From the NCBI GenBank assembly GCA_900552565.1, contig USAK01000002.1:1-64000 (forward strand): 64,000 nucleotides of DNA, given 5' to 3'. The translations under genes were made by a program, and so were the position numbers. This DNA comes from an uncultured Selenomonas sp. GTDB lineage: Bacteria; Bacillota; Negativicutes; Selenomonadales; Selenomonadaceae. Below are positions 26,910-35,735 of this stretch, in pieces (the stretch's first letter is position 1; the number at the start of each line of letters is the position of its first letter). The notes beneath the pieces are model-generated. The model had not been told where the DNA came from. It did no database searches and saw only the letters and a list, made by a program, of their open reading frames with translations.

Positions 26910-28244
26910 TTAGAAGAAGAACTGGACACGGCCCCAAAGCGTATCTGCATCGCGGTCGGAGTCAATTCCCTTGCCGTTGAAGTACTTCGCCGTAGCGAGG
27001 ACATTGTGGAATGGTGCGTAGTTCGCGCCGATCTCCCAGCCTTTAGCACCGACAACCTGGGCATCTTCCGTGCCGAAGATCGACGTATAGGTGCCGAGGT
27101 AACGGTAAGCGGCATAAGCGCCCCACGTGCCCTTGTTGGCTGGCTCTGCGCCCTTATAGTTGTAGACAACCTGCCAAGATTTATCGAGATTGTCGGCACT
27201 CGTGTTGTTTGCATAAGCACCGGACAGTGCATTCGTCTTATCGAAGCGGTAGCCAAGGTTTGCCGACCAGATGTTGGCATTATCCTCATCGTTCTTACCG
27301 TTCGTATACGTTTCGCCCTTGTTGAAGTCATCTTTCAAGCCGACAAAATCATTCGAATTGAGGTGATAGTAGCCTACGCCGCCCGTCAGCTTGCTGGCCT
27401 GCGGAGCTGCGTACTGGAGCGTGATGCCCTGGAAGTTTGCCGTATCGCCAACAATACCATCCTGATCGCCGCGAATTGACGTATGACCCTTCTGGTCATC
27501 AACATCAAGACGGCCTGCCATCAGCGTTGCTTTCAGGTTGTTGCCGAACGTAACCTGACCGCCGGAGAACTCATCATCGAAGACAAGGCCCTGCTCTGGC
27601 GTGTAAAGACCCATCTTACCAAGTTTTACCTGGAAGTTATTGTAGTCGCCCTGTGCGTAGATACGCTTGAGGTCGACTTTATCTTCATCGTGGTTCTTGC
27701 CCGAGCCCTTATCATCGGACATTTCCGTCGTGGCATCGAGACGTGCGTTTACATGCCAATGGTCGTTGACTTCAGCGCTCGGTTCGAGACGCAGGAGCAG
27801 CTTATCGGAGTTGTCACGGTCTTTGCCATTGTCATCAGCATGTTCCGTGCGCAGGCTCTTATACGTGTAACGAGCCTCGCCGTTCCATTTTACCATGTCG
27901 GCATTGCGCTCGAGGTTGCTGACGCGGACACCAAGGTTATTGAGTTCATCAGAGAACTCAGCAGCAAGTTTGTCAATCAGGGCCTTATCGGCTGCAGAAA
28001 CATCCGTCTTAGCCATGGCTTTTGCAACCATCTGGGCCATCTCATAACGCGTGATGCTCTGGTTGCCGCGGAACGTCGTATCGCCGTAGCCTTCGATGAC
28101 ACCATCAGCAGCGAGCTGGGAAACAGCATCGTAAGCCCAATGGTCAGCCGGAACATCAGAGAACGGGTTTGCAGCAGCGAACGTCGTGCTGGCAGCGCCA
28201 ACCACGAGAGCTGCCGTCAGTGCAGAAACAAGAGTCTTTTTCAT
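26910..28244 (-). CDS. SLH-domain outer-membrane porin (OmpM-like)
   Basis: The 444-residue protein has a signal peptide (KKTLVSALTAALVVGAASTTFAAA), one SLH domain at about residues 27-78 (FSDVPADHWAYDAVSQLAADGVIEGYGD... ITRYEMAQMVAKAMA), a short helical linker (DKLAAEFSDELNNLGVRVSNLERN), and a beta-barrel ending in WGRVQFFF with a terminal aromatic residue. In Negativicutes such proteins tie the outer membrane to peptidoglycan through SLH and form diffusion pores. ATG at 28244 follows AGGAGGAG. It has its own near-consensus promoter and terminator, consistent with a very abundant protein. Confidence 0.92.
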   Translation of the reverse strand: MKKTLVSALTAALVVGAASTTFAAANPFSDVPADHWAYDAVSQLAADGVIEGYGDTTFRGNQSITRYEMAQMVAKAMAKTDVSAADKALIDKLAAEFSDELNNLGVRVSNLERNADMVKWNGEARYTYKSLRTEHADDNGKDRDNSDKLLLRLEPSAEVNDHWHVNARLDATTEMSDDKGSGKNHDEDKVDLKRIYAQGDYNNFQVKLGKMGLYTPEQGLVFDDEFSGGQVTFGNNLKATLMAGRLDVDDQKGHTSIRGDQDGIVGDTANFQGITLQYAAPQASKLTGGVGYYHLNSNDFVGLKDDFNKGETYTNGKNDEDNANIWSANLGYRFDKTNALSGAYANNTSADNLDKSWQVVYNYKGAEPANKGTWGAYAAYRYLGTYTSIFGTEDAQVVGAKGWEIGANYAPFHNVLATAKYFNGKGIDSDRDADTLWGRVQFFF

Positions 28245-28346
28245 AAGAATCTCCTCCTTGCCAAAAACAAATAACCGATTCAGGAGATTCAAAAGCTATA
28301 AGTTTCCGTGTTTCCTTATTACTTTTTTATTCTCCTGACATGTTCT

Positions 28347-28374
28347 ATTATAACATTAATCGACATAATGTCAA
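28347..28374 (-). promoter_or_regulatory. Strong promoter of the SLH porin gene
   Basis: TTGACA (28369-28374) and TGTTATAAT, an extended -10 with TATAAT at 28347-28352, are 16 bases apart. About 95 bases of leader follow. The 302-base interval 28245-28546 holds this promoter and the TetR promoter only. Confidence 0.85.
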
Positions 28375-28446
28375 TTATTAATTTACTCTCTGTAAATTAA
28401 ATTGCATCATGAATTTGCTAATAAAATAAAAGATTGTAAGAAAAGA

Positions 28447-28475
28447 TTGTTCGAGTGCCTTTTCCTGTCTATAAT
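28447..28475 (+). promoter_or_regulatory. Promoter of the TetR gene
   Basis: TTGTTC (28447-28452) and TATAAT (28470-28475) with 17 bases between, about 70 bases before the ATG. Confidence 0.7.
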
Positions 28476-28546
28476 ATACTTAAGGTTTTATTTGAACACG
28501 ACTTAACCTATTCACATAAGCCAAAATACGATAAAGAAGGAATTCC

Positions 28547-29209
28547 ATGAAATTTCAACGCGCCCGCAACACCGCACAAATCGAAGAACGCAAGGAGCAG
28601 ATCCGCAAGGCTGCTTTTGAACTGTATCGAGAAGGCTGCCTGTCTGCCGTAACATTTACGAATATCGCCAAAAAGACAACGTTCACGCGGCCGACCATCT
28701 ACACCTACTACAAGACACGCGAGGAAATCCTGCTCGACTGCCTGCGTTATGGCATGAAATCGTTCCGCAAAGAACTGGAACGGCGTTTTCTCGGCAGGGA
28801 CTTGATGACCAGAGAAGAATTCTGCCATAGTCTCGCCGAATGGGTCCTGTCCCATAAGTATCCCCTGCGGCTCTATTCCATCCATCACACGCAGCTTGAG
28901 CCATTATCACGGTATGAGCTGCTCGTCGCGTTTAACCGCGAGTCTTTCCGCACGTTTGCCAATTTCATGCCAATCCTCAATTATCACTGCCCGACGAACA
29001 GCACAGAAGATATTACATACTACGTGGCGTCGCTGCTTTTTTTCCTCACGAGCGTCTATCCTCTTGCCGACCCTTCCCCGATTCAGTTCAGGGCCTTTCA
29101 GGAAGCTGAGCCGCCTTTCGCCGTGCCGCCGCTGGAAGAAAGTATCTATCGAACGCTGCTCGCCCTTTCCTCGCCGCTGCATTTTGCGGCAGATGACAAA
29201 GAAAAATAA
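28547..29209 (+). CDS. TetR/AcrR-family transcriptional regulator
   Basis: The 220-residue protein has a TetR DNA-binding domain at about residues 14-60, with AVTFTNIAKKTTFTRPTIYTYYKTREEILLDCL containing the helix-turn-helix. The ligand domain (about 70-220) is not informative. It is divergent from the SLH porin gene, so porin control is possible, although no operator could be identified. ATG at 28547 follows GAAGGAA. Confidence 0.88.
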   Translation: MKFQRARNTAQIEERKEQIRKAAFELYREGCLSAVTFTNIAKKTTFTRPTIYTYYKTREEILLDCLRYGMKSFRKELERRFLGRDLMTREEFCHSLAEWVLSHKYPLRLYSIHHTQLEPLSRYELLVAFNRESFRTFANFMPILNYHCPTNSTEDITYYVASLLFFLTSVYPLADPSPIQFRAFQEAEPPFAVPPLEESIYRTLLALSSPLHFAADDKEK

Positions 29210-29256
29210 AAAATTCCCTGCAGGAAGGTCTCAAGACCACCCCGCAGGGAATTTTT
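29209..29256. terminator. Bidirectional terminator between TetR and PHP genes
   Basis: AAAAATTCCCTGC pairs with GCAGGGAATTTTT around a loop of about 22 bases and works for both converging genes. Confidence 0.88.
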
Positions 29257-29270
29257 CGTATGCTGTAAAT

Positions 29271-30047
29271 TTACTTTGTGCAGTATTCCAGCCGGCGTTC
29301 CTTGAACGTCACAAGCTGCAGTCCTGCCATATCGGCAAGTTCAGCCGCGGCTTTGAAATTCATCGCGACATTCTCTGCCACATGAGCATCGGAACCGAGC
29401 ATAAGGAATTTGCCGCCAAGTTCTTTATAACGCGTGTAGACCGGCATGAGCTCTTTTAGGGCACGGCGGCTGCCGAGGCGGCGCGTGTTGAGCTCCATAA
29501 CAGTATCGGTCTCAACAGCCGCACGCAGGACAGCATCGATGTCCTCATGGAACTCCCCATAGGAAACTTCCGGATTATCGTACGGCGCGTAGCGGCTGAT
29601 GTAGTCGATATGGCCGAGCACGTCGATGAACGCACCATGACGGCGCAGATTCTCTGCCATGAGTTCATAGTAGCGGTGAAAGGCCTCTTTTTTCGTCTTG
29701 CCTTCATAATACGCAGGATAGTAAATATCCTGTCCGTCAACGATGTGCTGCGAACCGATGACGAGGTCAAACGGCACTTCCTGCACAAAAGCCTTATTCT
29801 GCTGACAGATGGCTTCGTTCATGCCAATCTCGACACCGAGCCGCAGCGTATCGCCGCGGTATTTTTCGTAGGACTGCCAATATTTTTGCGAGTCAAACGT
29901 AAAATCCATATCTCCGGGATAATCGAGGTCAAGATGCTCGGTGAAGACGAGGCCTACGCCTTCCTCTTTTGCTTTTTTCAGGGCATCTTCCGCTTTCATC
30001 TCGGAATCTGCCGAGAATTCCGTATGGCTGTGACTGTCAAAAATCAT
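29271..30047 (-). CDS. PHP-domain phosphoesterase (histidinol-phosphatase HisJ-like)
   Basis: The 258-residue protein begins MIFDSHSHTEFSADS (metal HxH) and continues with FTEHLD, GVEIGMNE, IGSQHIVDG, VLGHIDYISR and a late LGSDAHVAENV, the full PHP metal-ligand set. These fit histidinol-phosphatase of the PHP type, but no histidine genes are near, so another phosphomonoester is possible. It is 8 bases downstream of the TSCPD-protein gene and likely co-transcribed with it. Confidence 0.88.
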   Translation of the reverse strand: MIFDSHSHTEFSADSEMKAEDALKKAKEEGVGLVFTEHLDLDYPGDMDFTFDSQKYWQSYEKYRGDTLRLGVEIGMNEAICQQNKAFVQEVPFDLVIGSQHIVDGQDIYYPAYYEGKTKKEAFHRYYELMAENLRRHGAFIDVLGHIDYISRYAPYDNPEVSYGEFHEDIDAVLRAAVETDTVMELNTRRLGSRRALKELMPVYTRYKELGGKFLMLGSDAHVAENVAMNFKAAAELADMAGLQLVTFKERRLEYCTK

Positions 30048-30055
30048 GATGCACC

Positions 30056-30319
30056 TCAGGCTTTCGCTCCTGCCTCATAGGCTTCTTTCAAGGCATGTGC
30101 GAGCTGGTCCGGACACGATGTCGGACGCGGGCCGCAGGTATTGCCGGCAAAACGGCTGATGACAAAATCAATGTCCATGCCTTCAACGAGTTTCGAAATG
30201 CCGCTGAGGTTGCCATTGCAGCCGCCCTCAAACGCAACGTGCTTGATTTTTTTGCCATCGAGCTCTACCATGATAGCTTTGGAGCACGTGCCTTTTGTCT
30301 TATAGGTATAGACCGACAT
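30056..30319 (-). CDS. TIGR03905-type TSCPD domain protein
   Basis: The 87-residue protein has cysteines in KGTCSK, FEGGCNGN, GNTCGPRPTSCPDQLA; the TSCPD motif names the family. TSCPD domains also occur at the C-terminus of some ribonucleotide reductases, suggesting a metal or nucleic-acid-related role, but function is unknown. ATG at 30319 has GGAAGAAG upstream; the ORF upstream extension lacks a site. It starts 43 bases after the NhaC antiporter gene stop. Confidence 0.88.
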   Translation of the reverse strand: MSVYTYKTKGTCSKAIMVELDGKKIKHVAFEGGCNGNLSGISKLVEGMDIDFVISRFAGNTCGPRPTSCPDQLAHALKEAYEAGAKA

Positions 30320-30361
30320 GAGTCTTCTTCCTTTCCAAACTTTCCAAACAAGCAAACAGAA

Positions 30362-31870
30362 TTATCTATCGAGTACAGGAACTTTCATACGGATGTAAAT
30401 CATCGCAATGGCAAGACAGATGATGCCCGTCACGAGGCCAAGCCAGCCGTTCTCGGTCAAGCCGTCAACGATATAACCGAAGAAGCTGCACGTCGCGACG
30501 ACAATGACATACGGAATCTGCGTGCTGACATGGTCGATATGATGACACTGCGCACCGGCCGACGCCAGAATAGTCGTATCCGAGATTGGCGAAGCATGGT
30601 CGCCGCAGACCGCGCCCGACAGAATGGCCGTTACGCAGACGACGAGCATGCTCGGGTCATTCATGCCAAGAACTGCAATGGCAATCGGGATGAGGATGCC
30701 GAACGTGCCCCACGACGTACCCGTGGCAAAGGCAAGACCCACAGCCACAAGGAAGAAAATCGGTGGCAGGAACATGACGATAGAAGCATGGGCACTGACG
30801 ATAGCGCCGACAAAACCGCCAAGATTCAAATAATCCTTACTGCAGATGCCGGAAAGCGTCCAGGCAAGGCAAAGGATGAAGATGGCCGGTGTCATAGCTT
30901 TGAAGCCCCAGCCAAAGCTGTCGCAGAACGCATTGAACGAGATGATGCGGCGCGGCAGATACAGAAGGCCCGTGAACACAAACGCGATGAACGAGCCGAG
31001 TACGAGGGATTTCGCCGAATCGCAGTTGGCAAAAGCTTCGGCAACCGTCTTGCCCTCGTGGATGCCGCCCGTGTAGAGCATGCCGTAAACGCAGGCTACA
31101 ATGAGCACGATGAGCGGCAGGATGAGGTCGAGGATTTTGCCATGGCCGAGTTCCATCTCAGCCGATTTTTCTTCAGCATCCTGATATTCCTTCGGAATGA
31201 CGAATTTCTTGTTGTTCTCGACAATGCTTCTGCCCATGGCGGCAAAATCGCGGCCCGTCCAGATGATGAACAGCATGAAGAGAATCGTCAGCCAGGCATA
31301 GAGATTAAACGGAATCGTCTGCAGGAACAGGCTGAAGCCATCAATCGTGCTGTCCTCCGGCAGCGAGGAACCGACGGCAGCGGCCCAGCTCGAGACCGGT
31401 GCGATGATGCAGACCGGTGCGGCCGTCGCATCGATGATGTAGGCGAGCTTCGTGCGCGCGACCTTGAGCTTATCCGTGACCGGACGCATGACCGTGCCGA
31501 CCGTCAGGCAGTTGAAATAATCATCGATGAAAATGACAATGCCGAGAAGGGCCGTCAGCAAAAGCGCACTTCTCTGCCCCTTGATGGTCTTTGACGCCCA
31601 CTCGCCGTAAGCGCGCGTCGCCCCCGAGCGGCTGATGGCCGCCACGAGGATGCCTAAGATAACGAGGAAAACAAGGATGTTGACGTTACTGCCGACCTTA
31701 TCGGCCATGACCGCAAACATCGTGAGAATAGATTCGAGGATATTGCCCCCCGTGAACAACAGGGCACCAGAAAAAATGCCGATGATCAGGGACATGTATA
31801 CCTCTTTTGTCCAGAGTGCCAGTACAATCGTAATGACCGGAGGCAGCACGGACCAGGCTGATTCTGCCAT
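30362..31870 (-). CDS. NhaC-family Na+/H+ antiporter
   Basis: The 502-residue inner-membrane protein has about 12 hydrophobic segments and NhaC-type features: FIDDYFNCLTVGTVMRP near residue 119, a charged loop near residue 230 (YQDAEEKSAEMELG), ATGTSWGTFGILIPIA near 375 and CGDHASPISDTTILAS near 425. NhaC-family members exchange Na+ (or Na+ with malate/lactate) for H+. It has its own promoter overlapping a palindrome. ATG at 31870. Confidence 0.92.
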   Translation of the reverse strand: MAESAWSVLPPVITIVLALWTKEVYMSLIIGIFSGALLFTGGNILESILTMFAVMADKVGSNVNILVFLVILGILVAAISRSGATRAYGEWASKTIKGQRSALLLTALLGIVIFIDDYFNCLTVGTVMRPVTDKLKVARTKLAYIIDATAAPVCIIAPVSSWAAAVGSSLPEDSTIDGFSLFLQTIPFNLYAWLTILFMLFIIWTGRDFAAMGRSIVENNKKFVIPKEYQDAEEKSAEMELGHGKILDLILPLIVLIVACVYGMLYTGGIHEGKTVAEAFANCDSAKSLVLGSFIAFVFTGLLYLPRRIISFNAFCDSFGWGFKAMTPAIFILCLAWTLSGICSKDYLNLGGFVGAIVSAHASIVMFLPPIFFLVAVGLAFATGTSWGTFGILIPIAIAVLGMNDPSMLVVCVTAILSGAVCGDHASPISDTTILASAGAQCHHIDHVSTQIPYVIVVATCSFFGYIVDGLTENGWLGLVTGIICLAIAMIYIRMKVPVLDR

Positions 31871-31912
31871 TATCCTACCTACTTTCTTGATAAATTTTTT
31901 CGATACAGACCT

Positions 31913-31941
31913 ATTCTATAACATAATCGTTATAGTAGCAA
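31913..31941 (-). promoter_or_regulatory. NhaC promoter overlapped by a 20-base palindrome
   Basis: On the minus strand TTGCTA (31936-31941) and TAGAAT (31913-31918) lie 17 bases apart. A CTATAAC-6-GTTATAG palindrome (31916-31935) fills the spacer, a typical repressor-site position. Confidence 0.5.
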
Positions 31942-31946
31942 ATATT

Positions 31947-32825
31947 TTATGCATTTTTCTGCGCGACAAAGGCATCGGCAAGGCGGCCAAATTCTTCAAG
32001 CGTCAGCGTCTCGCCGCGGCGCGTCGGGTCGATGCCAGATTTTTCCAGGGCATCGCGCACCGCTTCTTTCGGGAAGCCGCCGCCCTTGAGTGCGTTCATG
32101 AGAGTCTTACGGCGCTGGCCGAAAGCGGCTTTAACCACGCGGAAGAAGAGCTTCTCATCGCTGACCTTCACGGCCGGCTCCCTGCGCACGCGGCACGAAA
32201 CGACCACGCTCATGACTTCCGGGGCCGGGATAAACGAACGCGGCGGCACGTCAAGCACGATTTCCGGCTCCGTATAATACTGTACGGCAACCGACAGAGC
32301 GCCGTAAATGCGCGAACCCGGCTTTGCCGTCATGCGTTCCGCGACTTCCTTCTGCACCATCGTGACCATCCGCGTAATCGGCAGATGGCGTTCGAGAAGC
32401 GTCATGAGAATTGGCGTCGTGATGTAATACGGCAGGTTGGCCGCGACCTTGAACGGACCTTCTCCCATGATTTCGGGGATATTGACCTTGAGGATATCGC
32501 CCGGCACAATGCGCACATTGTCATAGGCCTTGAGCGTTTCTTTAAGGACGGCCGGCAGTTTTTTATCGAGCTCGACAGCCGTGACATCGGCACCGGCTTC
32601 GGCGAGTCCCTGCGTCAGTGTGCCGATACCCGGACCGATTTCCAGCACGCGGTCACCCGGCTGAATCTCCGCGGCATCAACGATACCTTGTACAATACGC
32701 GCATCGATAAGGAAATTCTGGCCGAGCTTCTTGCTCATGCGCAGACCAAAGGCCTTGAGGATATGCGTGGTCACTTCGCGGCTGGCAATCTTGGGCTGCA
32801 GCAGCTTTTCGTCTTCTGCGTTCAT
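31947..32825 (-). CDS. rsmA: 16S rRNA (adenine1518/1519-N6)-dimethyltransferase
   Basis: RsmA (KsgA) methylates two adjacent adenosines at the 3' end of 16S rRNA. The 292-residue protein has NFLIDARIVQGIV, the SAM-binding VLEIGPGIGTLTQ near residue 60, and catalytic NLPYYITTP near residue 128, with the usual RRKTLMNALKG near the C-terminus. It overlaps the rnmV stop by 4 bases, matching the rnmV-rsmA pairing common in Firmicutes. Confidence 0.97.
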   Translation of the reverse strand: MNAEDEKLLQPKIASREVTTHILKAFGLRMSKKLGQNFLIDARIVQGIVDAAEIQPGDRVLEIGPGIGTLTQGLAEAGADVTAVELDKKLPAVLKETLKAYDNVRIVPGDILKVNIPEIMGEGPFKVAANLPYYITTPILMTLLERHLPITRMVTMVQKEVAERMTAKPGSRIYGALSVAVQYYTEPEIVLDVPPRSFIPAPEVMSVVVSCRVRREPAVKVSDEKLFFRVVKAAFGQRRKTLMNALKGGGFPKEAVRDALEKSGIDPTRRGETLTLEEFGRLADAFVAQKNA

Positions 32826-33391
32826 TTCGTCTCCCCCTTTGTCTTCTCTTCGTCTTCGTGCTCCATTTCTCCGACAGCGCGGTCAAATTCTTCACGCGTC
32901 ACGCCGTAATGATTGAGGCGTGTCAAAAATGTCTTAGCGTTGGCAAAACCAAGGCCGAGTTTTTCACCGAGACGGGCACGGCGCGCCGAAGCTTCGGGAG
33001 CTCCGGAAAGTCCGTGCAGGATGAGGTCAGCCCCCGAGAAAATCTTCTTTGGCTCCCAGTCGAGCGTGCGGACCTTCGCAAGGGCCTTGCGGATGGCTTC
33101 AGGCTTAGCCTGTTCGATGCCGATATCGTCGTTGGCCGTTGCTTCTTCTACCGGCACAAAGGCGTGTTTGGCCTCAGGAAAACGGCGAGAGAGGTACTTG
33201 CGGATGCGTTCGCCGGCAGAATCCGGGTCCGTCATGATGATGATGCCACGCTTCTTATAGGCCTGTTCAATATTCTTGAGGGCCTGCGGCTTGAGGTTGA
33301 ACCCCTCCGTGATGATGCAGTCGGCCTCGACCGCTTTGTCGATGGCGACGACATCCATCTTGCCCTCGACCACCAAAACTTCTTTAATCAT
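32822..33391 (-). CDS. rnmV: Ribonuclease M5
   Basis: RNase M5 matures 5S rRNA. The 189-residue protein has a Toprim domain: VVEGKMDVVAID at the start, ITEGFNL, then IIIMTDPDSAGERIR with the DxD-type metal site near residue 55, and a C-terminal region ending in ALAKVRTLDW... ADLILHGL. Start ATG at 33391 follows AAAGGAA. Coupled to rsmA by an overlapping ATGA. Confidence 0.95.
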   Translation of the reverse strand: MIKEVLVVEGKMDVVAIDKAVEADCIITEGFNLKPQALKNIEQAYKKRGIIIMTDPDSAGERIRKYLSRRFPEAKHAFVPVEEATANDDIGIEQAKPEAIRKALAKVRTLDWEPKKIFSGADLILHGLSGAPEASARRARLGEKLGLGFANAKTFLTRLNHYGVTREEFDRAVGEMEHEDEEKTKGETK

Positions 33392-33439
33392 AAAATTCCT
33401 TTCTATCTATATCTTATATGCTGGTTTTATTTTTATGCT

Positions 33440-34126
33440 TCAGGCTTGCGCGGAAAGCAGCGGCCTGACCGCACGGTAGACATCCTCGTGAATGGCCTCG
33501 ATGCTGCGCGGCTCGCCGTTTTCGCTGCAGGCCACACGCGTCCAGCCGTATTTTTTCGTCAAATCCTCATAAGCCGCATGGCAGCGGTGCAGATAATCCG
33601 TATCGCGTTCGTGGATATCCTTTTTCGTCAGCGTTTCTGCAGCCCTTGCGGCAATCAGCCTGTCGGCGACCTCCGGTGCCATATCGAGGAAGACGACTTT
33701 ATCCGGCACGGGCAGGCCGAGCTTGCAGAATTCAAAATCCCAGAGCCAGTCAAGAAACGTCTCCCGTTCCTTCGCATCCGTAATTTTAACAGCCTGATGC
33801 ACCATATTCGATGTCGTGTAGCGGTCCGCCAGGATGATATCGCCGGCCTCATAATATTTTTTCCACTTCATGCGGAATGAGGCGTAGCGGTCGACGGCAA
33901 AGAACGTCGAAGCCGCATAGGCGTTGACATCCTCGGCATGACCGCCGAAGTCGCCGCGCAGGTACATACGCACCAGCATCGAAGAATCCGACGCATAATC
34001 GGGAAATTCAATGCGGTGTACGCGCTGGCCGTCACGCACAAGGTGTTCATAAAGGGCCTTGGTCTGCGTGGCCTTGCCCGAGCCATCACCGGCCTCGATG
34101 ATGATGAGTTTTCCTTTTTTCGTCAT
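33440..34126 (-). CDS. tmk: Thymidylate kinase
   Basis: The 228-residue P-loop kinase shows EAGDGSGKATQ at residues 11-21, FPDYASDSS, ILADRYTTSNMVHQ (DRY motif) and FLDMAPEVADRL. It phosphorylates dTMP to dTDP. The N-terminus matches Tmk (usual form EGxDGSGKxTQ), here with E-A in place of E-G. It is 14 bases downstream of the decarboxylase gene, like yaaO-tmk in Bacillus. Confidence 0.93.
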   Translation of the reverse strand: MTKKGKLIIIEAGDGSGKATQTKALYEHLVRDGQRVHRIEFPDYASDSSMLVRMYLRGDFGGHAEDVNAYAASTFFAVDRYASFRMKWKKYYEAGDIILADRYTTSNMVHQAVKITDAKERETFLDWLWDFEFCKLGLPVPDKVVFLDMAPEVADRLIAARAAETLTKKDIHERDTDYLHRCHAAYEDLTKKYGWTRVACSENGEPRSIEAIHEDVYRAVRPLLSAQA

Positions 34127-34140
34127 GATACACTCCTATC

Positions 34141-35619
34141 TCAGCGCTGACGGACAACCTGCAGTTTCTGCAGCGAAGCATCGCGCGGGCCAACAACCTT
34201 GAGGCCGAGCTCCTGCATGGCCTTGATGTACTGCAGACTTTCCCTGTCGATGATATCCCCCGGACAAAGAATGGGGATGCCCGGCGGATAGAACATGAGC
34301 TGTTCCGCCGCGATGTGTCCTTCTGCTTCTGCAAAGGCCGCATCTTCCTTGGGTGCAAAGAACGCCTCTCTTGGCGTCATCCCCTGCGTTGGCACAGCCG
34401 GCAGCTGCCAGTCGTCCATTTTTTCCTGCGGCAGTGCCGGGCGGCGGTGTTCCTGTGCGAGCCCCTGCAGGGCCTTCAGGAGATACGCCGTCTGTTTTTC
34501 CGTATCCGCATACGAAATGATGAACAGCAGATTGCGCGCATCAGAGAGCTCGCACTGAATTTTATACGTATGGCGCAGAATGTACTCGGCTTCCACACCG
34601 GTCAGGCCGATGCCCGTGACCTGTACCGTGACTTTTGTCGTATCAAGCCCCGACGCACCATTATGGTTCATGTATTCAGGGCCAAAGGACCAGAGGCCGT
34701 CGATTTCATTGATGTCACGGCGCAGCTTTTCTGCCAGCCGGACAGCCCTTGCCACCGTTTCCCTGCCATTTTCGGCCATCTGCAGCCGTGCGATATCGAT
34801 GGAGGCCAGCAGCAGCTGATTCGGGCTTGTCGACTGCAGGAGACTCGCAGCCTCGCGCACGCGCTCGAGATTGATGCGGCCTTCACGCACGAGCAGCATT
34901 GATGTCTGCGTCATGGCCCCGAGAATCTTATGCGTGCTCTGCGCGGCCATATCCGCACCGCAGTCAAGAGCCTGCGGCGGCAGCTCCTCCGAGAAACGCA
35001 GATGCGGACCGTGGGCTTCATCGACGAGCAGCAGCAGGCCATGGTCATGGACAAAATCAGCAATTTTCCTGAGGTCAAACGTCACGCCGTAATACGTCGG
35101 ATAGACAAGAGCCAGCGCCTTCGCCTCCGGATGTTCTTTTACAGCACGCTCGACTGCCGTCAGTGTCATCCCCATCGCAATGCCGAGCTTTTCATCGATT
35201 TCCGGCTGCAGAAATATCGGCCTGGCACCGGCGAGAATGATGCCGCCAATCATTGCGCGGTGGGCATTGCGCGGTACGAGGACCGTATCGCCGGGATTCA
35301 GGGCCCCCATGAGCATCGTATGAATCGCCCCGGTCGTGCCATTAATCATGAAGAACGCATCGTCGGCACCGTAAAGCTCTGCCGCGAGCTGCTGTGCTTC
35401 TTTGATGCACATAGTCGGCTCGTGCAGGTCATCGAGCTCCTCCATCAGGGAGACTTCCTCGCGCAGCCCTTCTGCCGTGATTAAATCCCGAAGCAGCGGA
35501 TGTGCCCCGAGTCCCTGTTTATGCCCCGGCGTATGAAATGCCATGGCCCCGTCGGCCGCATAGGCTTTCATCGCTTCTGCTATAGGCGCTCTCAGGTATT
35601 TCGCCTTCTCTTTTTCCAC
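34141..35619 (-). CDS. Orn/Lys/Arg decarboxylase (aminotransferase-fold, YaaO-like)
   Basis: The 492-residue PLP enzyme has FHTPGHKQG near residue 30, FFMINGTTGAIHTM near 90, LVDEAHGPHLRF near 198, and the PLP lysine in AQSTHKILGAMTQ near residue 228. The short (about 490-residue) form matches YaaO-type proteins in Firmicutes. It probably decarboxylates lysine, arginine or ornithine. Cadaverine is covalently attached to peptidoglycan in Selenomonas and anchors SLH porins, so a link to the porin above is possible (inference). The start codon is GTG at 35619 with a weak GGTGA site. Confidence 0.92.
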   Translation of the reverse strand: MEKEKAKYLRAPIAEAMKAYAADGAMAFHTPGHKQGLGAHPLLRDLITAEGLREEVSLMEELDDLHEPTMCIKEAQQLAAELYGADDAFFMINGTTGAIHTMLMGALNPGDTVLVPRNAHRAMIGGIILAGARPIFLQPEIDEKLGIAMGMTLTAVERAVKEHPEAKALALVYPTYYGVTFDLRKIADFVHDHGLLLLVDEAHGPHLRFSEELPPQALDCGADMAAQSTHKILGAMTQTSMLLVREGRINLERVREAASLLQSTSPNQLLLASIDIARLQMAENGRETVARAVRLAEKLRRDINEIDGLWSFGPEYMNHNGASGLDTTKVTVQVTGIGLTGVEAEYILRHTYKIQCELSDARNLLFIISYADTEKQTAYLLKALQGLAQEHRRPALPQEKMDDWQLPAVPTQGMTPREAFFAPKEDAAFAEAEGHIAAEQLMFYPPGIPILCPGDIIDRESLQYIKAMQELGLKVVGPRDASLQKLQVVRQR

Positions 35620-35653
35620 GGTTTCACCGTTCCCTTCCGCAGTTTTTCACAGG

Positions 35654-35726
35654 TTATCCACTGTCCCTGTTGAAAATGTGCATAAAAATGTGGATAACTC
35701 CGCTAAAAAACGTCAAGTTATCCACA
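35654..35726. promoter_or_regulatory. Cluster of three DnaA boxes
   Basis: TTATCCACT at 35654-35662 (8 of 9), TGTGGATAA at 35689-35697 (perfect, reverse) and TTATCCACA at 35718-35726 (perfect) lie within 73 bases of AT-rich noncoding DNA upstream of the decarboxylase. It may be a DnaA-binding regulatory or titration site. Confidence 0.7.
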
Positions 35727-35735
35727 TGCTGCATT

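Noticed and set aside
35654-35726. Full chromosomal origin (oriC) at the DnaA-box cluster
   Set aside because: No dnaA or dnaN nearby, and genes on both sides run on the minus strand with no orientation switch, so a bidirectional origin here is unlikely.
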